Below are positions 8,598-17,681 of a DNA stretch of 64,000 bases, one piece after another; positions within the stretch are counted from its first letter, which is position 1; the number at the start of each line of letters is the position of its first letter. The stretch is from an uncultured Pelagibacteraceae bacterium (GTDB lineage Bacteria; Pseudomonadota; Alphaproteobacteria; Pelagibacterales; Pelagibacteraceae), in contig CACGLD010000001.1 in assembly GCA_902573755.1 (NCBI GenBank), positions 62,001-126,000 on the forward strand, read 5' to 3'. The notes beneath the pieces were generated by a model. That model was not told the DNA's origin, ran no database searches, and was given only the letters and a program-made list of their open reading frames with translations. The position numbers were made by a program, and so were the translations under genes.

Positions 8598-11267
8598 ATG
8601 ACCCCAGGAAACAAAAATTCTTATAAATCACTAAAAAAAATCACAGTCAATGACAAGGAGTATAATTATTACTCATTAAATGAAGCAGAAAAAAATGGAC
8701 TTGAAGGAATAGATAAACTTCCAAAATCTCTTAAAGTTTTACTAGAAAATTTATTAAGATACGAAGACGACTTAAGTGTAACAAAATCTCAAATAGAGGC
8801 GATTAAAAACTGGCTAAAGACAAAAAAATCTAAAACTGAAATTGCATATAGACCAGCAAGAGTTTTGCTTCAAGATTATACAGGAATACCTGCGGTTGCA
8901 GATTTAGCTGCAATGAGAGAAGCAGTTAAAGAAAAAAATAAAGATCCAAATACAATAAATCCACTGTCTGCAGTTGATCTTGTAATTGATCACTCTGTGC
9001 AAGTCGACCAATCTGCAAAAGCAGATTCTTTTGAAAAAAATGTCGATATAGAATTTGAAAGAAATGGTGAGAGATATTCTTTTTTAAAATGGGGACAGCA
9101 GGCATTTGATAATTTTAGAATAGTTCCACCAGGAACAGGAATTTGTCACCAAGTAAATCTTGAATATTTGTCAAAAGTTGTTTGGTCAGAGGAATTTAAA
9201 GGTGAAAAATATCTTTTTCCAGATACTTTAGTTGGAACGGATAGTCATACAACAATGGTAAATGGTTTATCTGTTTTAGGATGGGGTGTTGGAGGAATTG
9301 AAGCTGAAGCAGGAATGTTAGGTCAACCAATTTCCATGTTAATACCAGAAGTCATCGGTTTTGAAATGAAGAACAAAATGCCAGAAGGAACTACTGCAAC
9401 TGATTTAGTATTAACTGTTGTTAAAATGTTAAGAGATAAAGGAGTGGTTGGTAAGTTTGTTGAGTTTTATGGAGAGGGTTTAAAAAATTTAACACTAGCG
9501 GATAGGGCAACAATTGCAAACATGGCACCAGAATATGGTGCTACTTGTGGTTTTTTTCCTATCGATGAAGAAACATTAAAGTATTTGAAATTTTCTGGAA
9601 GAGATCAACAAACTGTTGATATCGTAGAAAATTATGCCAAGGAACAAGGTTTATGGGCGAGTAACGAAATAGAATTTACTGACATTATATCTTTAGATAT
9701 GTCCACAGTCGTACCAACTATTTCAGGACCTAAAAGGCCTCAAGACAAAGTTCTTTTAACAGATGCACCTAATTCGTTTCAAAAAGTATTGCAGGAAGCT
9801 ACAAATAAAAATGAAAAGTCAATTTCGAAAGTATCAAATACAGATTACGAAATTAAAGATGGCTCAATATTAATTGCTGCAATAACTTCTTGTACGAACA
9901 CTTCTAATCCAAATGTTCTAATCGGGGCTGGACTATTAGCTAAAAAAGCTATTGAAAAAGGTTTGCAGGTTAAACCCTGGGTAAAAACTTCTCTAGCACC
10001 TGGATCTCAAGTAGTTACAGACTATTTGGCAAAAGCGGGATTAAATACTTATTTAGATCAACTTGGTTTTAATTTGGTTGGGTATGGTTGTACAACTTGC
10101 ATTGGAAATTCAGGGCCACTCCCAGAAAATATTGTAGAAGCGATCCAAAAAGAAAATATTTATGCTGTTTCAGTTTTATCTGGAAATAGAAATTTTGAGG
10201 GAAGAATTTCTCCACATATAAAAGCTAACTATTTGGCTTCACCCCCACTTGTTGTTGCATATGCAATAGCTGGGCATATGGAAGTTGATTTGTACAAAGA
10301 TTCATTAGGAAAAGATAAAGATGGAAAAGATGTATTTTTAAAAGATATTTGGCCTTCAAATAAAGAGATAGAAGAAACTTTAAAAGACTCACTTAATGCT
10401 GAGATGTTTATACAAAGATACTCAAATGTTTCTGAGGGCCCAACTCAATGGCAAAAAATTAAAACTGATAAAAGCAGTATCTATAATTGGGATGAGGGAT
10501 CAACATATGTAAAAAAACCTCCGTTTTTTGACTCGTTGCCAGATAAACCAGAAGGATTTAAAGAAATTAAGGATGCAAGACCATTATTAATTTTAGGTGA
10601 TATGGTTACCACTGACCATATATCGCCAGCCGGCAGTATTCAAAAAGATAGTCCAACTGGTGAATATTTTATGGAACACCAAATTTTACCTAAAGATTAT
10701 AACTCATATGGTTCAAGAAGAGGTAACCATGAAGTTATGATGCGAGGAACTTTTGCAAATATAAGAATTAGAAATGAAATGGCTCCTGGTACAGAGGGTG
10801 GTTTTACAAAGTTATATCCAGAAGAAAAAGTTCTTCCTGTCTATGATGCGGTTGTTGAATATAAAAAAAGAGGAACAGATTTAGTTGTAATTGGTGGAAA
10901 AGAGTATGGAACTGGATCGTCTAGAGATTGGGCAGCTAAAGGAACAAAATTACTTGGGATAAAAGCAGTAATTGCAGAGAGTTTTGAAAGAATTCACCGA
11001 TCTAATTTAATTGGAATGGGTATTTTGCCATTACAATTTGTCGATGATGTAAATAGAAAAAATCTAAAATTAGTTGGTTCTGAATTAATTAGTATTCTAA
11101 ATATAGAAAAGGGCGTTAATCCCTCAGATGAAGTGACAGTTGAAATTAAATATGCTTCAGGCGAAATAAAGAAAATTAAAACTTTATGCAGAATTGATAC
11201 AAAAAATGAATTAGAGTATTATAAAAATGGAGGTATTCTGCAGTACGTTTTAAGAAATATGATTTAG
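8598..11267 (+). CDS. acnA: Aconitate hydratase A
   Basis: Aconitase (889 aa), which interconverts citrate and isocitrate in the TCA cycle using a [4Fe-4S] cluster. The cluster cysteines are seen in ITSCTNTSNPNV and in GYGCTTCIGNSG. The swivel domain at the C-terminus has GDMVTTDHISPAGSI, EYGTGSSRDWAAKG and AVIAESFERIHRSNLIGMG. The length and motif order match the AcnA/IRP group rather than AcnB. The start ATG lies one base after the LysE-type gene, and the next gene starts 2 bases downstream. Confidence 0.97.
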   Translation: MTPGNKNSYKSLKKITVNDKEYNYYSLNEAEKNGLEGIDKLPKSLKVLLENLLRYEDDLSVTKSQIEAIKNWLKTKKSKTEIAYRPARVLLQDYTGIPAVADLAAMREAVKEKNKDPNTINPLSAVDLVIDHSVQVDQSAKADSFEKNVDIEFERNGERYSFLKWGQQAFDNFRIVPPGTGICHQVNLEYLSKVVWSEEFKGEKYLFPDTLVGTDSHTTMVNGLSVLGWGVGGIEAEAGMLGQPISMLIPEVIGFEMKNKMPEGTTATDLVLTVVKMLRDKGVVGKFVEFYGEGLKNLTLADRATIANMAPEYGATCGFFPIDEETLKYLKFSGRDQQTVDIVENYAKEQGLWASNEIEFTDIISLDMSTVVPTISGPKRPQDKVLLTDAPNSFQKVLQEATNKNEKSISKVSNTDYEIKDGSILIAAITSCTNTSNPNVLIGAGLLAKKAIEKGLQVKPWVKTSLAPGSQVVTDYLAKAGLNTYLDQLGFNLVGYGCTTCIGNSGPLPENIVEAIQKENIYAVSVLSGNRNFEGRISPHIKANYLASPPLVVAYAIAGHMEVDLYKDSLGKDKDGKDVFLKDIWPSNKEIEETLKDSLNAEMFIQRYSNVSEGPTQWQKIKTDKSSIYNWDEGSTYVKKPPFFDSLPDKPEGFKEIKDARPLLILGDMVTTDHISPAGSIQKDSPTGEYFMEHQILPKDYNSYGSRRGNHEVMMRGTFANIRIRNEMAPGTEGGFTKLYPEEKVLPVYDAVVEYKKRGTDLVVIGGKEYGTGSSRDWAAKGTKLLGIKAVIAESFERIHRSNLIGMGILPLQFVDDVNRKNLKLVGSELISILNIEKGVNPSDEVTVEIKYASGEIKKIKTLCRIDTKNELEYYKNGGILQYVLRNMI

Positions 11268-11269
11268 TT

Positions 11270-11914
11270 ATGGACGAAGATTTATCAATTATAAATACCA
11301 ATACTAGAAATGAAAAAATTAAGAATTTTTTTGTAAACAATAAAAATAAAATTATTTCAGGTATAATTATCTTAATAATTATTATAGTTGGTGTTTTTAG
11401 TTACGATAAATATTTAATTAATAAAAAAAAAGATATCTCAGATAATTTTAATTCAATAATCATTGATTATTCAGAAAAAACAAAAGAAAAAACAGTTAGC
11501 AGCCTGATTGAAATTATAAACAAGAAAGATCCAACTTATTCACCTTTATCCCTTTATTTCATCATTGATAATAATCTTGTAAGTGATCAGTCCAGAATTA
11601 ATTCATTATTTGATATATTGATAAACGATACTTCGTTAGACAGTGAGATTAACAATTTAATTATATACAAGAAAGCACTCTACAATGCAGATAACGCTCA
11701 GGAGAGTGATCTTCTAAATATGTTAAATCCTCTGATCAATTCAAAAAGTGTCTGGAAATCACATTCTTTATATTTAATGGCAGAATATTTTTATGCAAAT
11801 AATCAAAAACAAAAAGCTAAAGAATTTTTCAACCAAATAATAGCTTTAGAAAATTCAAATCCAGATATAAGACTTCAAGCAGAGAAAAGATTGAACAGAG
11901 ACTTGAGTGAATAA
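11270..11914 (+). CDS. Membrane-anchored TPR-like protein (YfgM-like)
   Basis: A 214-aa protein with a short cytoplasmic N-terminus, one strong membrane segment (about residues 27-45, rich in isoleucine), and a helical periplasmic domain. The last third (LYLMAEYFYANNQKQKAKEFFNQII) looks like a tetratricopeptide repeat. YfgM proteins, which work with the SecYEG/periplasmic chaperone network, have this layout and lie next to bamB in many proteobacteria, as here. Sequence similarity is too weak to be certain. It overlaps the next gene by 8 bases. Confidence 0.6.
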   Translation: MDEDLSIINTNTRNEKIKNFFVNNKNKIISGIIILIIIIVGVFSYDKYLINKKKDISDNFNSIIIDYSEKTKEKTVSSLIEIINKKDPTYSPLSLYFIIDNNLVSDQSRINSLFDILINDTSLDSEINNLIIYKKALYNADNAQESDLLNMLNPLINSKSVWKSHSLYLMAEYFYANNQKQKAKEFFNQIIALENSNPDIRLQAEKRLNRDLSE

Positions 11915-13205
11915 ATTAATTTTTACTTTCATTGTATTATTTTTTCTTAATAACTGTTCATTTAACGAAAACTCAAGAATTTGGAAAGATAAAGAAAATA
12001 AATTAGAAACAGATAAAAAAATAACAAAAGTTTTTGCTGAAGAAAATTTAAGTGTTTCAGAATTTAATAAAGATTTAAAATTAGATCTATCATCAATAAA
12101 AATAAATAATAAAAATAATGAAAATCAAAATAATCTTGGTTTGCAAAATTACAAAGGTAAATTAGCAAAGATTGGTAATTTTAAATTTTCAAAGTTAGAG
12201 GAAATTAATCAATTAGATTTCGAACCGATTTTTTTAAAAAATGGAATAATATTTTTTGATAAAAAAGGTTCAATTATTAGGTATGATAATAATCAGAAAG
12301 TTATTTGGAAAAAAAACCATTATTCAAAATCTGAAAAAAAATTAAAACCAAAACTTAATTTTTTAGTAGATGGTCAAAATCTTTTAGTAACCGATAGCAT
12401 AGCAAAATATTATTCAGTAAATATTAGTACTGGAGAATTAAATTGGTCAAATAATAATGAATACCCATTTAACTCAAATATTAAAAAACATAAAGATAAA
12501 ATATTTTTAGTAGATTATAAAAATACTCTTAGGTGCTATAATATTAACGATGGCACCGAGTGTTGGAATTTGCAAACAGAGGACTCATTTATAATTTCAA
12601 GTAATAAATATTCTCTGATAATTTTAAATGAAAATGTCGTATTTAGTAATTCTATTGGTGATATTACTGCAGTTAATGTTGAAACTGGATTAATTACTTG
12701 GCAAATTCCAACTCAAAGTAGTTCAATAATAAATGAGAATTATAATTTTAAAATTTCAAAACTTATATCAGATGGAAACACAATTTTTTTTTCAAATAAT
12801 AGAAACGAGTTCTATTCAATCGATTTTAAAACTGGTACTACCAATTGGATAAATAAAATTAATTCTAACATTAAACCCGTTTTAGTTGGAAATATAATTT
12901 TTACGATTTCTGATGAAGGCTTTCTATATTTAATTGATAAAAACAAAGGCAATATAATTCGAATTACAGATCTATTTCTGAATTATAAAGTTAAAAAAAG
13001 AAAAAATATTTATCCAGTAGGTTTTGTAATTGGAGATAAAAATTTATATTTAACTACCTCAGACGGTAAAATGATCATAGCCGGGATTGAGGATGGAAAA
13101 ATAATAAAAATTGAAAAAGTTTCTGGTGGATTAGTCTCTGAACCGTTTATATTTAATAACAATTTATATTTAGTAAGAAATGGTTCAATTGTACAATATA
13201 ACTAA
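11907..13205 (+). CDS. BamB-like beta-propeller lipoprotein
   Basis: A 432-aa predicted lipoprotein: the N-terminus MNKLIFTFIVLFFLNNCSF is a signal peptide ending in a lipobox-like cysteine. The body holds PQQ/propeller-type repeats, for example VNISTGELNWS, NINDGTECWNLQ, VNVETGLITWQI, IDFKTGTTNWI and IDKNKGNIIRI, each ending in a strand with W. This is the pattern of BamB, which assists outer-membrane protein assembly. The start is GTG at 11907, inside the upstream TPR-like gene (8-base overlap), which supports co-translation. In many relatives the GTPase gene der follows; here it does not. Confidence 0.75.
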   Translation: MNKLIFTFIVLFFLNNCSFNENSRIWKDKENKLETDKKITKVFAEENLSVSEFNKDLKLDLSSIKINNKNNENQNNLGLQNYKGKLAKIGNFKFSKLEEINQLDFEPIFLKNGIIFFDKKGSIIRYDNNQKVIWKKNHYSKSEKKLKPKLNFLVDGQNLLVTDSIAKYYSVNISTGELNWSNNNEYPFNSNIKKHKDKIFLVDYKNTLRCYNINDGTECWNLQTEDSFIISSNKYSLIILNENVVFSNSIGDITAVNVETGLITWQIPTQSSSIINENYNFKISKLISDGNTIFFSNNRNEFYSIDFKTGTTNWINKINSNIKPVLVGNIIFTISDEGFLYLIDKNKGNIIRITDLFLNYKVKKRKNIYPVGFVIGDKNLYLTTSDGKMIIAGIEDGKIIKIEKVSGGLVSEPFIFNNNLYLVRNGSIVQYN

Positions 13206-13207
13206 AG

Positions 13208-13639
13208 ATGTTTTTGAAATTTTTAGAAAAAATTGGCAGAAAAAAAGTTGTATTAGACAGAGGACCTTCACATCCTAATTTTAAAGAGGCAAAGCCTTGG
13301 ATGAACCGTTACTATGTTTTGATGAGGTATCGACCTAAATGGTTTCCATTCAATATATTAATTCATGAGATGCTGGCAGATGACCATGGAGAAGGAGTTC
13401 ATAATCACACATTTCCTTATATCACTATAATTTTAAGAGGTGGTTATTGGGAAACATTAAGCACTGGCAAGTTTTGGCGTCCACCAGGGTATATTGGTTT
13501 TAGATCAGCAAATAATTTGCATAGAGTAGATATGGAACCAGGAACTAAACCATTAACTTTATTTATCTCAGGTCCATTCGGGCTAAGGAAAGGACCAAGA
13601 TCAGAGTACGGTATTGACTTTAAAACTAAAAAAAATTGA
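13208..13639 (+). CDS. Cupin-fold protein of unknown function
   Basis: A 143-aa protein with a cupin-type metal site: GEGVHNHTFPYITIILRGGYWE (split here as the motif H-N-H followed by the strand and GGYWE), and later LHRVDMEPG. The product is rich in aromatics and prolines (RPPGYIGFR) and lacks a signal peptide. Small cupins of this type bind Fe or other divalent metals, but no reaction can be named. It starts 2 bases after the BamB-like gene, and its stop codon overlaps the zapE start. Confidence 0.6.
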   Translation: MFLKFLEKIGRKKVVLDRGPSHPNFKEAKPWMNRYYVLMRYRPKWFPFNILIHEMLADDHGEGVHNHTFPYITIILRGGYWETLSTGKFWRPPGYIGFRSANNLHRVDMEPGTKPLTLFISGPFGLRKGPRSEYGIDFKTKKN

Positions 13640-14694
13640 TGCCAAAAAAATTTGAAAAAGAATTCATATCTTATTGTGAAATTCAAAATTTAGAAGTTAA
13701 TCCTAATCAAATCAAAGTTATTAAAAAATTAGAAGATTACCATAATATTAATTACAAATCATTTTTTTCAAAATTATTTTCCAAACAAAAAACTAAAAAA
13801 GGATTTTATTTATATGGTGGTGTAGGGGTTGGTAAAACAATGATTTTAAACTTCTTTTATGATCATCTTGAAGAAAAAAAATTAAAAAAGCATTTTAATG
13901 AATTTATGTTAGGTTTTCATGATTTTGTCCATGAACAAAAAGAAAAAAATGAAGAAAATGTAATCAATCAATTTGTTAAAAATTTAAAATCAAAAGCTTC
14001 ATTAGTTTATTTCGATGAGTTCCAAGTAACAAACATTGTTGATGCAATGATTTTAGGAAAACTATTTGAACAAATATTTAAAGAAGATATTAAAATTATT
14101 CTTTCTTCAAATACTAAAATTTCAGAACTTTATAAAGAAGGTCTTCAACGTGAACAATTTATACCTTTTATAAAAATAATGGAAGATCAATCCATTGAGT
14201 ACGAATTAAAAATTGAGGATGATTATAGAAAATCTAATGATAATCAAAAACAGAGATATTTTTTTCCACTTAATCAAGAAACGAATTTTAAGATTAACAA
14301 ATTTTTTAGAACCATAACAAAGGATAAAATACAATCTTCAATAACAATTAATGTAAAGGGGAGAGAATTTAAAATAGAAAACTTTTATGAGGGAATTGTT
14401 AGATGTGACTTTAATCAACTTTGTGATCAAAATTTAGGAGCGGAAGATTATTTAGAAATAGTTAAAAACTGTAAATTTATGGTAATAGATCAAATACCTC
14501 AATTTAATGATGTAAATTCAAATCAACAACAACGTTTTATCACTTTGTTAGATGTAATTTATGATAAAAATATTTCATTAGCAGTTACAGCTGATATAAA
14601 TTTAGATCAATTTACCTCTTCAAGATTGTTAGAAAAACCATTTAAACGAACCATTAGTCGTTTGTATGAGCTTACATCGAAGGAGTATAATTGA
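13639..14694 (+). CDS. zapE: Cell division ATPase ZapE (AFG1-like)
   Basis: An AFG1/ZapE-family ATPase (351 aa from ATG). It has Walker A YGGVGVGKTMIL near residue 60 and Walker B LVYFDEFQVTNI, followed by a sensor asparagine (LSSNTKISEL). In E. coli ZapE destabilises FtsZ polymers at the constricting ring. The ATG at 13639 overlaps the TGA of the cupin gene, and I prefer it to the TTG one codon earlier. The 3' end overlaps the yjbQ start in the same way, so translation is coupled along the cupin-zapE-yjbQ string. Confidence 0.9.
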   Translation: MPKKFEKEFISYCEIQNLEVNPNQIKVIKKLEDYHNINYKSFFSKLFSKQKTKKGFYLYGGVGVGKTMILNFFYDHLEEKKLKKHFNEFMLGFHDFVHEQKEKNEENVINQFVKNLKSKASLVYFDEFQVTNIVDAMILGKLFEQIFKEDIKIILSSNTKISELYKEGLQREQFIPFIKIMEDQSIEYELKIEDDYRKSNDNQKQRYFFPLNQETNFKINKFFRTITKDKIQSSITINVKGREFKIENFYEGIVRCDFNQLCDQNLGAEDYLEIVKNCKFMVIDQIPQFNDVNSNQQQRFITLLDVIYDKNISLAVTADINLDQFTSSRLLEKPFKRTISRLYELTSKEYN

Positions 14695-15113
14695 TGAAAC
14701 AAGAATTTTATAATCTTCAAATCAAGACTAATGGTCAAAAGTTATATGAGTTTACTAATGATACAATTCATTGGATTGGTCAAAATAACTTTAAAAATGG
14801 TATTCTTAATTTGAGTATTCAGCACACAAGCGCCTCATTAATTGTTCAAGAAAATGCAGATCCAGATGTACAAACAGATTTAATAAATTATTTTGATAAA
14901 TTAGCTCCTATGGATAGCAAACTATATGTTCATACTACGGAGGGAAAAGATGATATGCCTGCACATATTAAATCTGCATTAACAAATAATCAAATTTCTC
15001 TAAGTGTAAAAGATAGTGAATTGTTGCTTGGAACTTGGCAGGGCATATATTTATTTGAACACAGATTAGAGGCTCAAAAAAGGACTATAATCCACCATTT
15101 TATTGGAGAATAA
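14694..15113 (+). CDS. YjbQ/UPF0047 family protein
   Basis: A 139-aa protein of the YjbQ (UPF0047) family. The family hallmarks are present: LNLSIQHTSASLIVQEN, ADPDVQTDL, DDMPAHIKSAL and the end motif GTWQGIYLFEHR. The conserved histidines (QHTSAS, MPAHIK, FEHR) form the proposed active site. Members have weak thiamine-phosphate synthase activity; the physiological role is not settled. The start is taken as ATG 14694 in the TGATG overlap with zapE. The gene is convergent with the photolyase gene 8 bases away. Confidence 0.88.
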   Translation: MKQEFYNLQIKTNGQKLYEFTNDTIHWIGQNNFKNGILNLSIQHTSASLIVQENADPDVQTDLINYFDKLAPMDSKLYVHTTEGKDDMPAHIKSALTNNQISLSVKDSELLLGTWQGIYLFEHRLEAQKRTIIHHFIGE

Positions 15114-15121
15114 AACTAAAT

Positions 15122-16543
15122 TTATTTTTTCTTCAAAGATTGAAACGCTTCAAGAGCTGCAGCTCTAGCTTTTTCATGAATAACAATAGGACCCGGGTAA
15201 TCTTTGCCAATAATTGTTTTTATAGCTTCTTGATACTTTAATTCCATTTCCCATGGTTTATGAATAAATTTATTTGGAACATTTTTAAGTTCAGGAACCC
15301 ATTTTTTTACATAATTGCCTTCTTTATCAAATTTTTCACCCTGAAGTATTGGATTGAATATTCTAAAATAAGGTGCTGCATCTGCCCCACATCCAGCAAC
15401 CCATTGCCATTGAGCAACATTATTTGCTTTGTTAAAATCTAGTAGACAATTTCTAAAATGCTTCTCACCTTCAGTCCAATTAATTCTCAAATGTTTGACT
15501 AAAAATGAACCAACAACCATTCTTATTCTATTATGCATCCATCCAGTCTCATATAGTTCTCTCATACCTGCATCGACAATAGGATAACCGGTCATTCCTC
15601 TTTTCCATGCTTTTAAGAATTTCTCATTTTTTGCCCAAGGGAATTTATCAAATTCTTTTCTGAAATTTCCTTTTAAGAATTCAGGGAAATAATTAATTAA
15701 ACTATGCGAAAACTCTCTCCAACCAAGCTCATTAATATATTTTCTATAACCAATTCCTTTTGATTTAATTTCAGAACATTTTTTCCAAATACTGCCTACA
15801 TGAATTTGGCCATGTTTTATGTAGGGAGATAATTTAGAGGTTCCTTCGATAGATGGTATATCTCGAGAAGTTCCATAATCCTTAATTTTATTTTCAATTA
15901 AATTTTTTAATATTTTTTTTGAGTCATTTTCTGAAACTTTCCAATATTTTTCAAATTTTTTATACCAATTTTTTTTTGGTAAAATATCTATTGGTTCAAT
16001 AGGCTTTTTAAAAATTGTAATCTTTTTTATTTTCTTTTTAACAATATAGTTTTTACTTGGTGGTTGATTTAAATAAACTTGCTCCGCATTTCTCCAGAAA
16101 GGGGTAAACACTTTAAAGGGAGTTCCATCATTTTTTGTTATCTCTTGAAATTCATTTAAAATATTTCCTTTAAAATATTTATAATTGATTTCATTTTTAA
16201 TAAAAAGGTCACGTATTTTTTTTCCTTTAGCTATAACATCTGGCTCATAAATTTTATTCCAATAAACTGAAAGCTTATCCTTTTTATTAAATTTAGAAAA
16301 AATTTCTAATTCATCGCCTTTTACTATTTCAAGATTAATTTTATAATCTGACAATTCTTTTTTTAAAGTTTCTAGTGATTTATAAACCCACCATTTTTGA
16401 GCTTCTCTTTTGTTGTCAAAATCATTATTATCATAAATATATAATGCAATTACATTATCATGATTTTGTGTTGCAAAAGATAAAGCAGGATTATTTTCAA
16501 TTCTAAAATCCTCTCTTATCCAAAAAATACCTGTGCTACTCAT
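15122..16543 (-). CDS. phrB: Deoxyribodipyrimidine photolyase
   Basis: A 473-aa class I CPD photolyase that repairs UV-induced pyrimidine dimers with light. The N-terminal antenna domain (FWIREDFRIENNPAL, then YIYD) is followed by the FAD domain: LSPYIKHGQIHVG, ELGWREFSHSLI and MTGYPIVDAGMRELYETGWMH (a split signature). NRIRMVVGSFLVK and NNVAQWQWVAGCGADAAPYFR also match. Length and signatures are full. It is the last gene of the long - strand run that includes gmaS. Sunlit surface waters explain its retention in a reduced genome. Confidence 0.95.
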   Translation of the reverse strand: MSSTGIFWIREDFRIENNPALSFATQNHDNVIALYIYDNNDFDNKREAQKWWVYKSLETLKKELSDYKINLEIVKGDELEIFSKFNKKDKLSVYWNKIYEPDVIAKGKKIRDLFIKNEINYKYFKGNILNEFQEITKNDGTPFKVFTPFWRNAEQVYLNQPPSKNYIVKKKIKKITIFKKPIEPIDILPKKNWYKKFEKYWKVSENDSKKILKNLIENKIKDYGTSRDIPSIEGTSKLSPYIKHGQIHVGSIWKKCSEIKSKGIGYRKYINELGWREFSHSLINYFPEFLKGNFRKEFDKFPWAKNEKFLKAWKRGMTGYPIVDAGMRELYETGWMHNRIRMVVGSFLVKHLRINWTEGEKHFRNCLLDFNKANNVAQWQWVAGCGADAAPYFRIFNPILQGEKFDKEGNYVKKWVPELKNVPNKFIHKPWEMELKYQEAIKTIIGKDYPGPIVIHEKARAAALEAFQSLKKK

Positions 16544-16547
16544 TGAT

Positions 16548-17678
16548 TTAATTTTGGTTAATTAACTTTTGATACATTTCTTGATCGGTATCTCCCTCAC
16601 AACCAAAAACCAAAACATTAGATTTTTCATTTAGATCTAATTTTTCTTTAATTGCTTGATCTTCACAACTTGTAATCACACTAATTACGCCAGGTGCTGA
16701 GTTTTCTCCTGCAATTATTTTATCATCACTAAAGCTTGAATTTCCAAGTAGTTTCATAGTTTTTGCAATATCATCATCTGGTAAACTAATACAATGTTTA
16801 ACTGAATTTTTGAGTATTTCCCATGGGACCAATGATACTTCACCACAAGACATACCACCCATTAAGCTTTCTCTTTTAATATCTATTTTTTCTATTTTTC
16901 CAGTTTTAATGCTTTCCATTACACACGCGGCACTATCCGGTTCAACAACTATAATTGTTGGAACATAGTTCAAATATCTTGCAATACCTGCAACCATGGC
17001 AGCAGCCATGCCACCAACACCAGCCTGTAAAATGATGTGAGTTATTTTCTCTTCCTGGATTTGATTAGTTATCTCCTTCATCATTACCGTATAACCTGCC
17101 ATTGTATACTTGGGGACGACCATATAATCTTTCCAAGCAACATCCTGAACTATTTGCCAATTATTTTCAGTAGACTGTTTTATGCATTCCATCAAAGATT
17201 TTTCATAATTACCTTTTACTTTTACTACATCTGCTCCAAGTGCGGCCATTGCTTTGCCTCTTGCATCGCTTACAAATTCACTAATGAATATTTTACAGCT
17301 TAGACCTAATCTTTTAGCGCCCCAGGCAACTGATCTTCCATGATTGCCAGCAGTAGCTGTTGCCACCACTATATCTTTATTTCCTTTGGTTACTTTTTCT
17401 ACCGCATAAGCTCCGCCTAAAGCTTTAAAAGATTTTAAATCAAATCTTTTATTTTCATCTTTATAAAAAATTTTGTTTAAATTTAATTCTTTTGAAAGTT
17501 TATTTAAAGAAAGCAGAGGAGTAGGAGAATAACCTTTCCACTTGGAAATGCTCTTATAAGCATCATCAATTTCTTCTGAGGTTAAAGAATTAAGAATTTC
17601 TTTTTTGTTAAATGAGTAATTTTTATTGTCTGTAAATTCCGTATATTTCCATTGATGACCGTTAGATAATATAGTCAT
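16548..17678 (-). CDS. PLP-dependent ammonia-lyase, diaminopropionate ammonia-lyase-like
   Basis: A 376-aa fold-type II PLP enzyme that eliminates ammonia from an amino acid. The PLP lysine is K85 in RFDLKSFKALGGAYA. The phosphate loop GGMAAAM lies in ILQAGVGGMAAAMVAGIA, and the asparagine-bearing ATAGNHGRSVAWGA follows the family. The segment around K85 and the opening NGHQWKY favour 2,3-diaminopropionate ammonia-lyase over serine/threonine dehydratase. The product would be pyruvate plus two ammonia. It lies 3 bases downstream of gmaS, in a nitrogen-acquisition operon. A hydroxyaspartate or other beta-substituted amino acid is an alternative substrate. Confidence 0.75.
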   Translation of the reverse strand: MTILSNGHQWKYTEFTDNKNYSFNKKEILNSLTSEEIDDAYKSISKWKGYSPTPLLSLNKLSKELNLNKIFYKDENKRFDLKSFKALGGAYAVEKVTKGNKDIVVATATAGNHGRSVAWGAKRLGLSCKIFISEFVSDARGKAMAALGADVVKVKGNYEKSLMECIKQSTENNWQIVQDVAWKDYMVVPKYTMAGYTVMMKEITNQIQEEKITHIILQAGVGGMAAAMVAGIARYLNYVPTIIVVEPDSAACVMESIKTGKIEKIDIKRESLMGGMSCGEVSLVPWEILKNSVKHCISLPDDDIAKTMKLLGNSSFSDDKIIAGENSAPGVISVITSCEDQAIKEKLDLNEKSNVLVFGCEGDTDQEMYQKLINQN

Positions 17679-17681
17679 GTA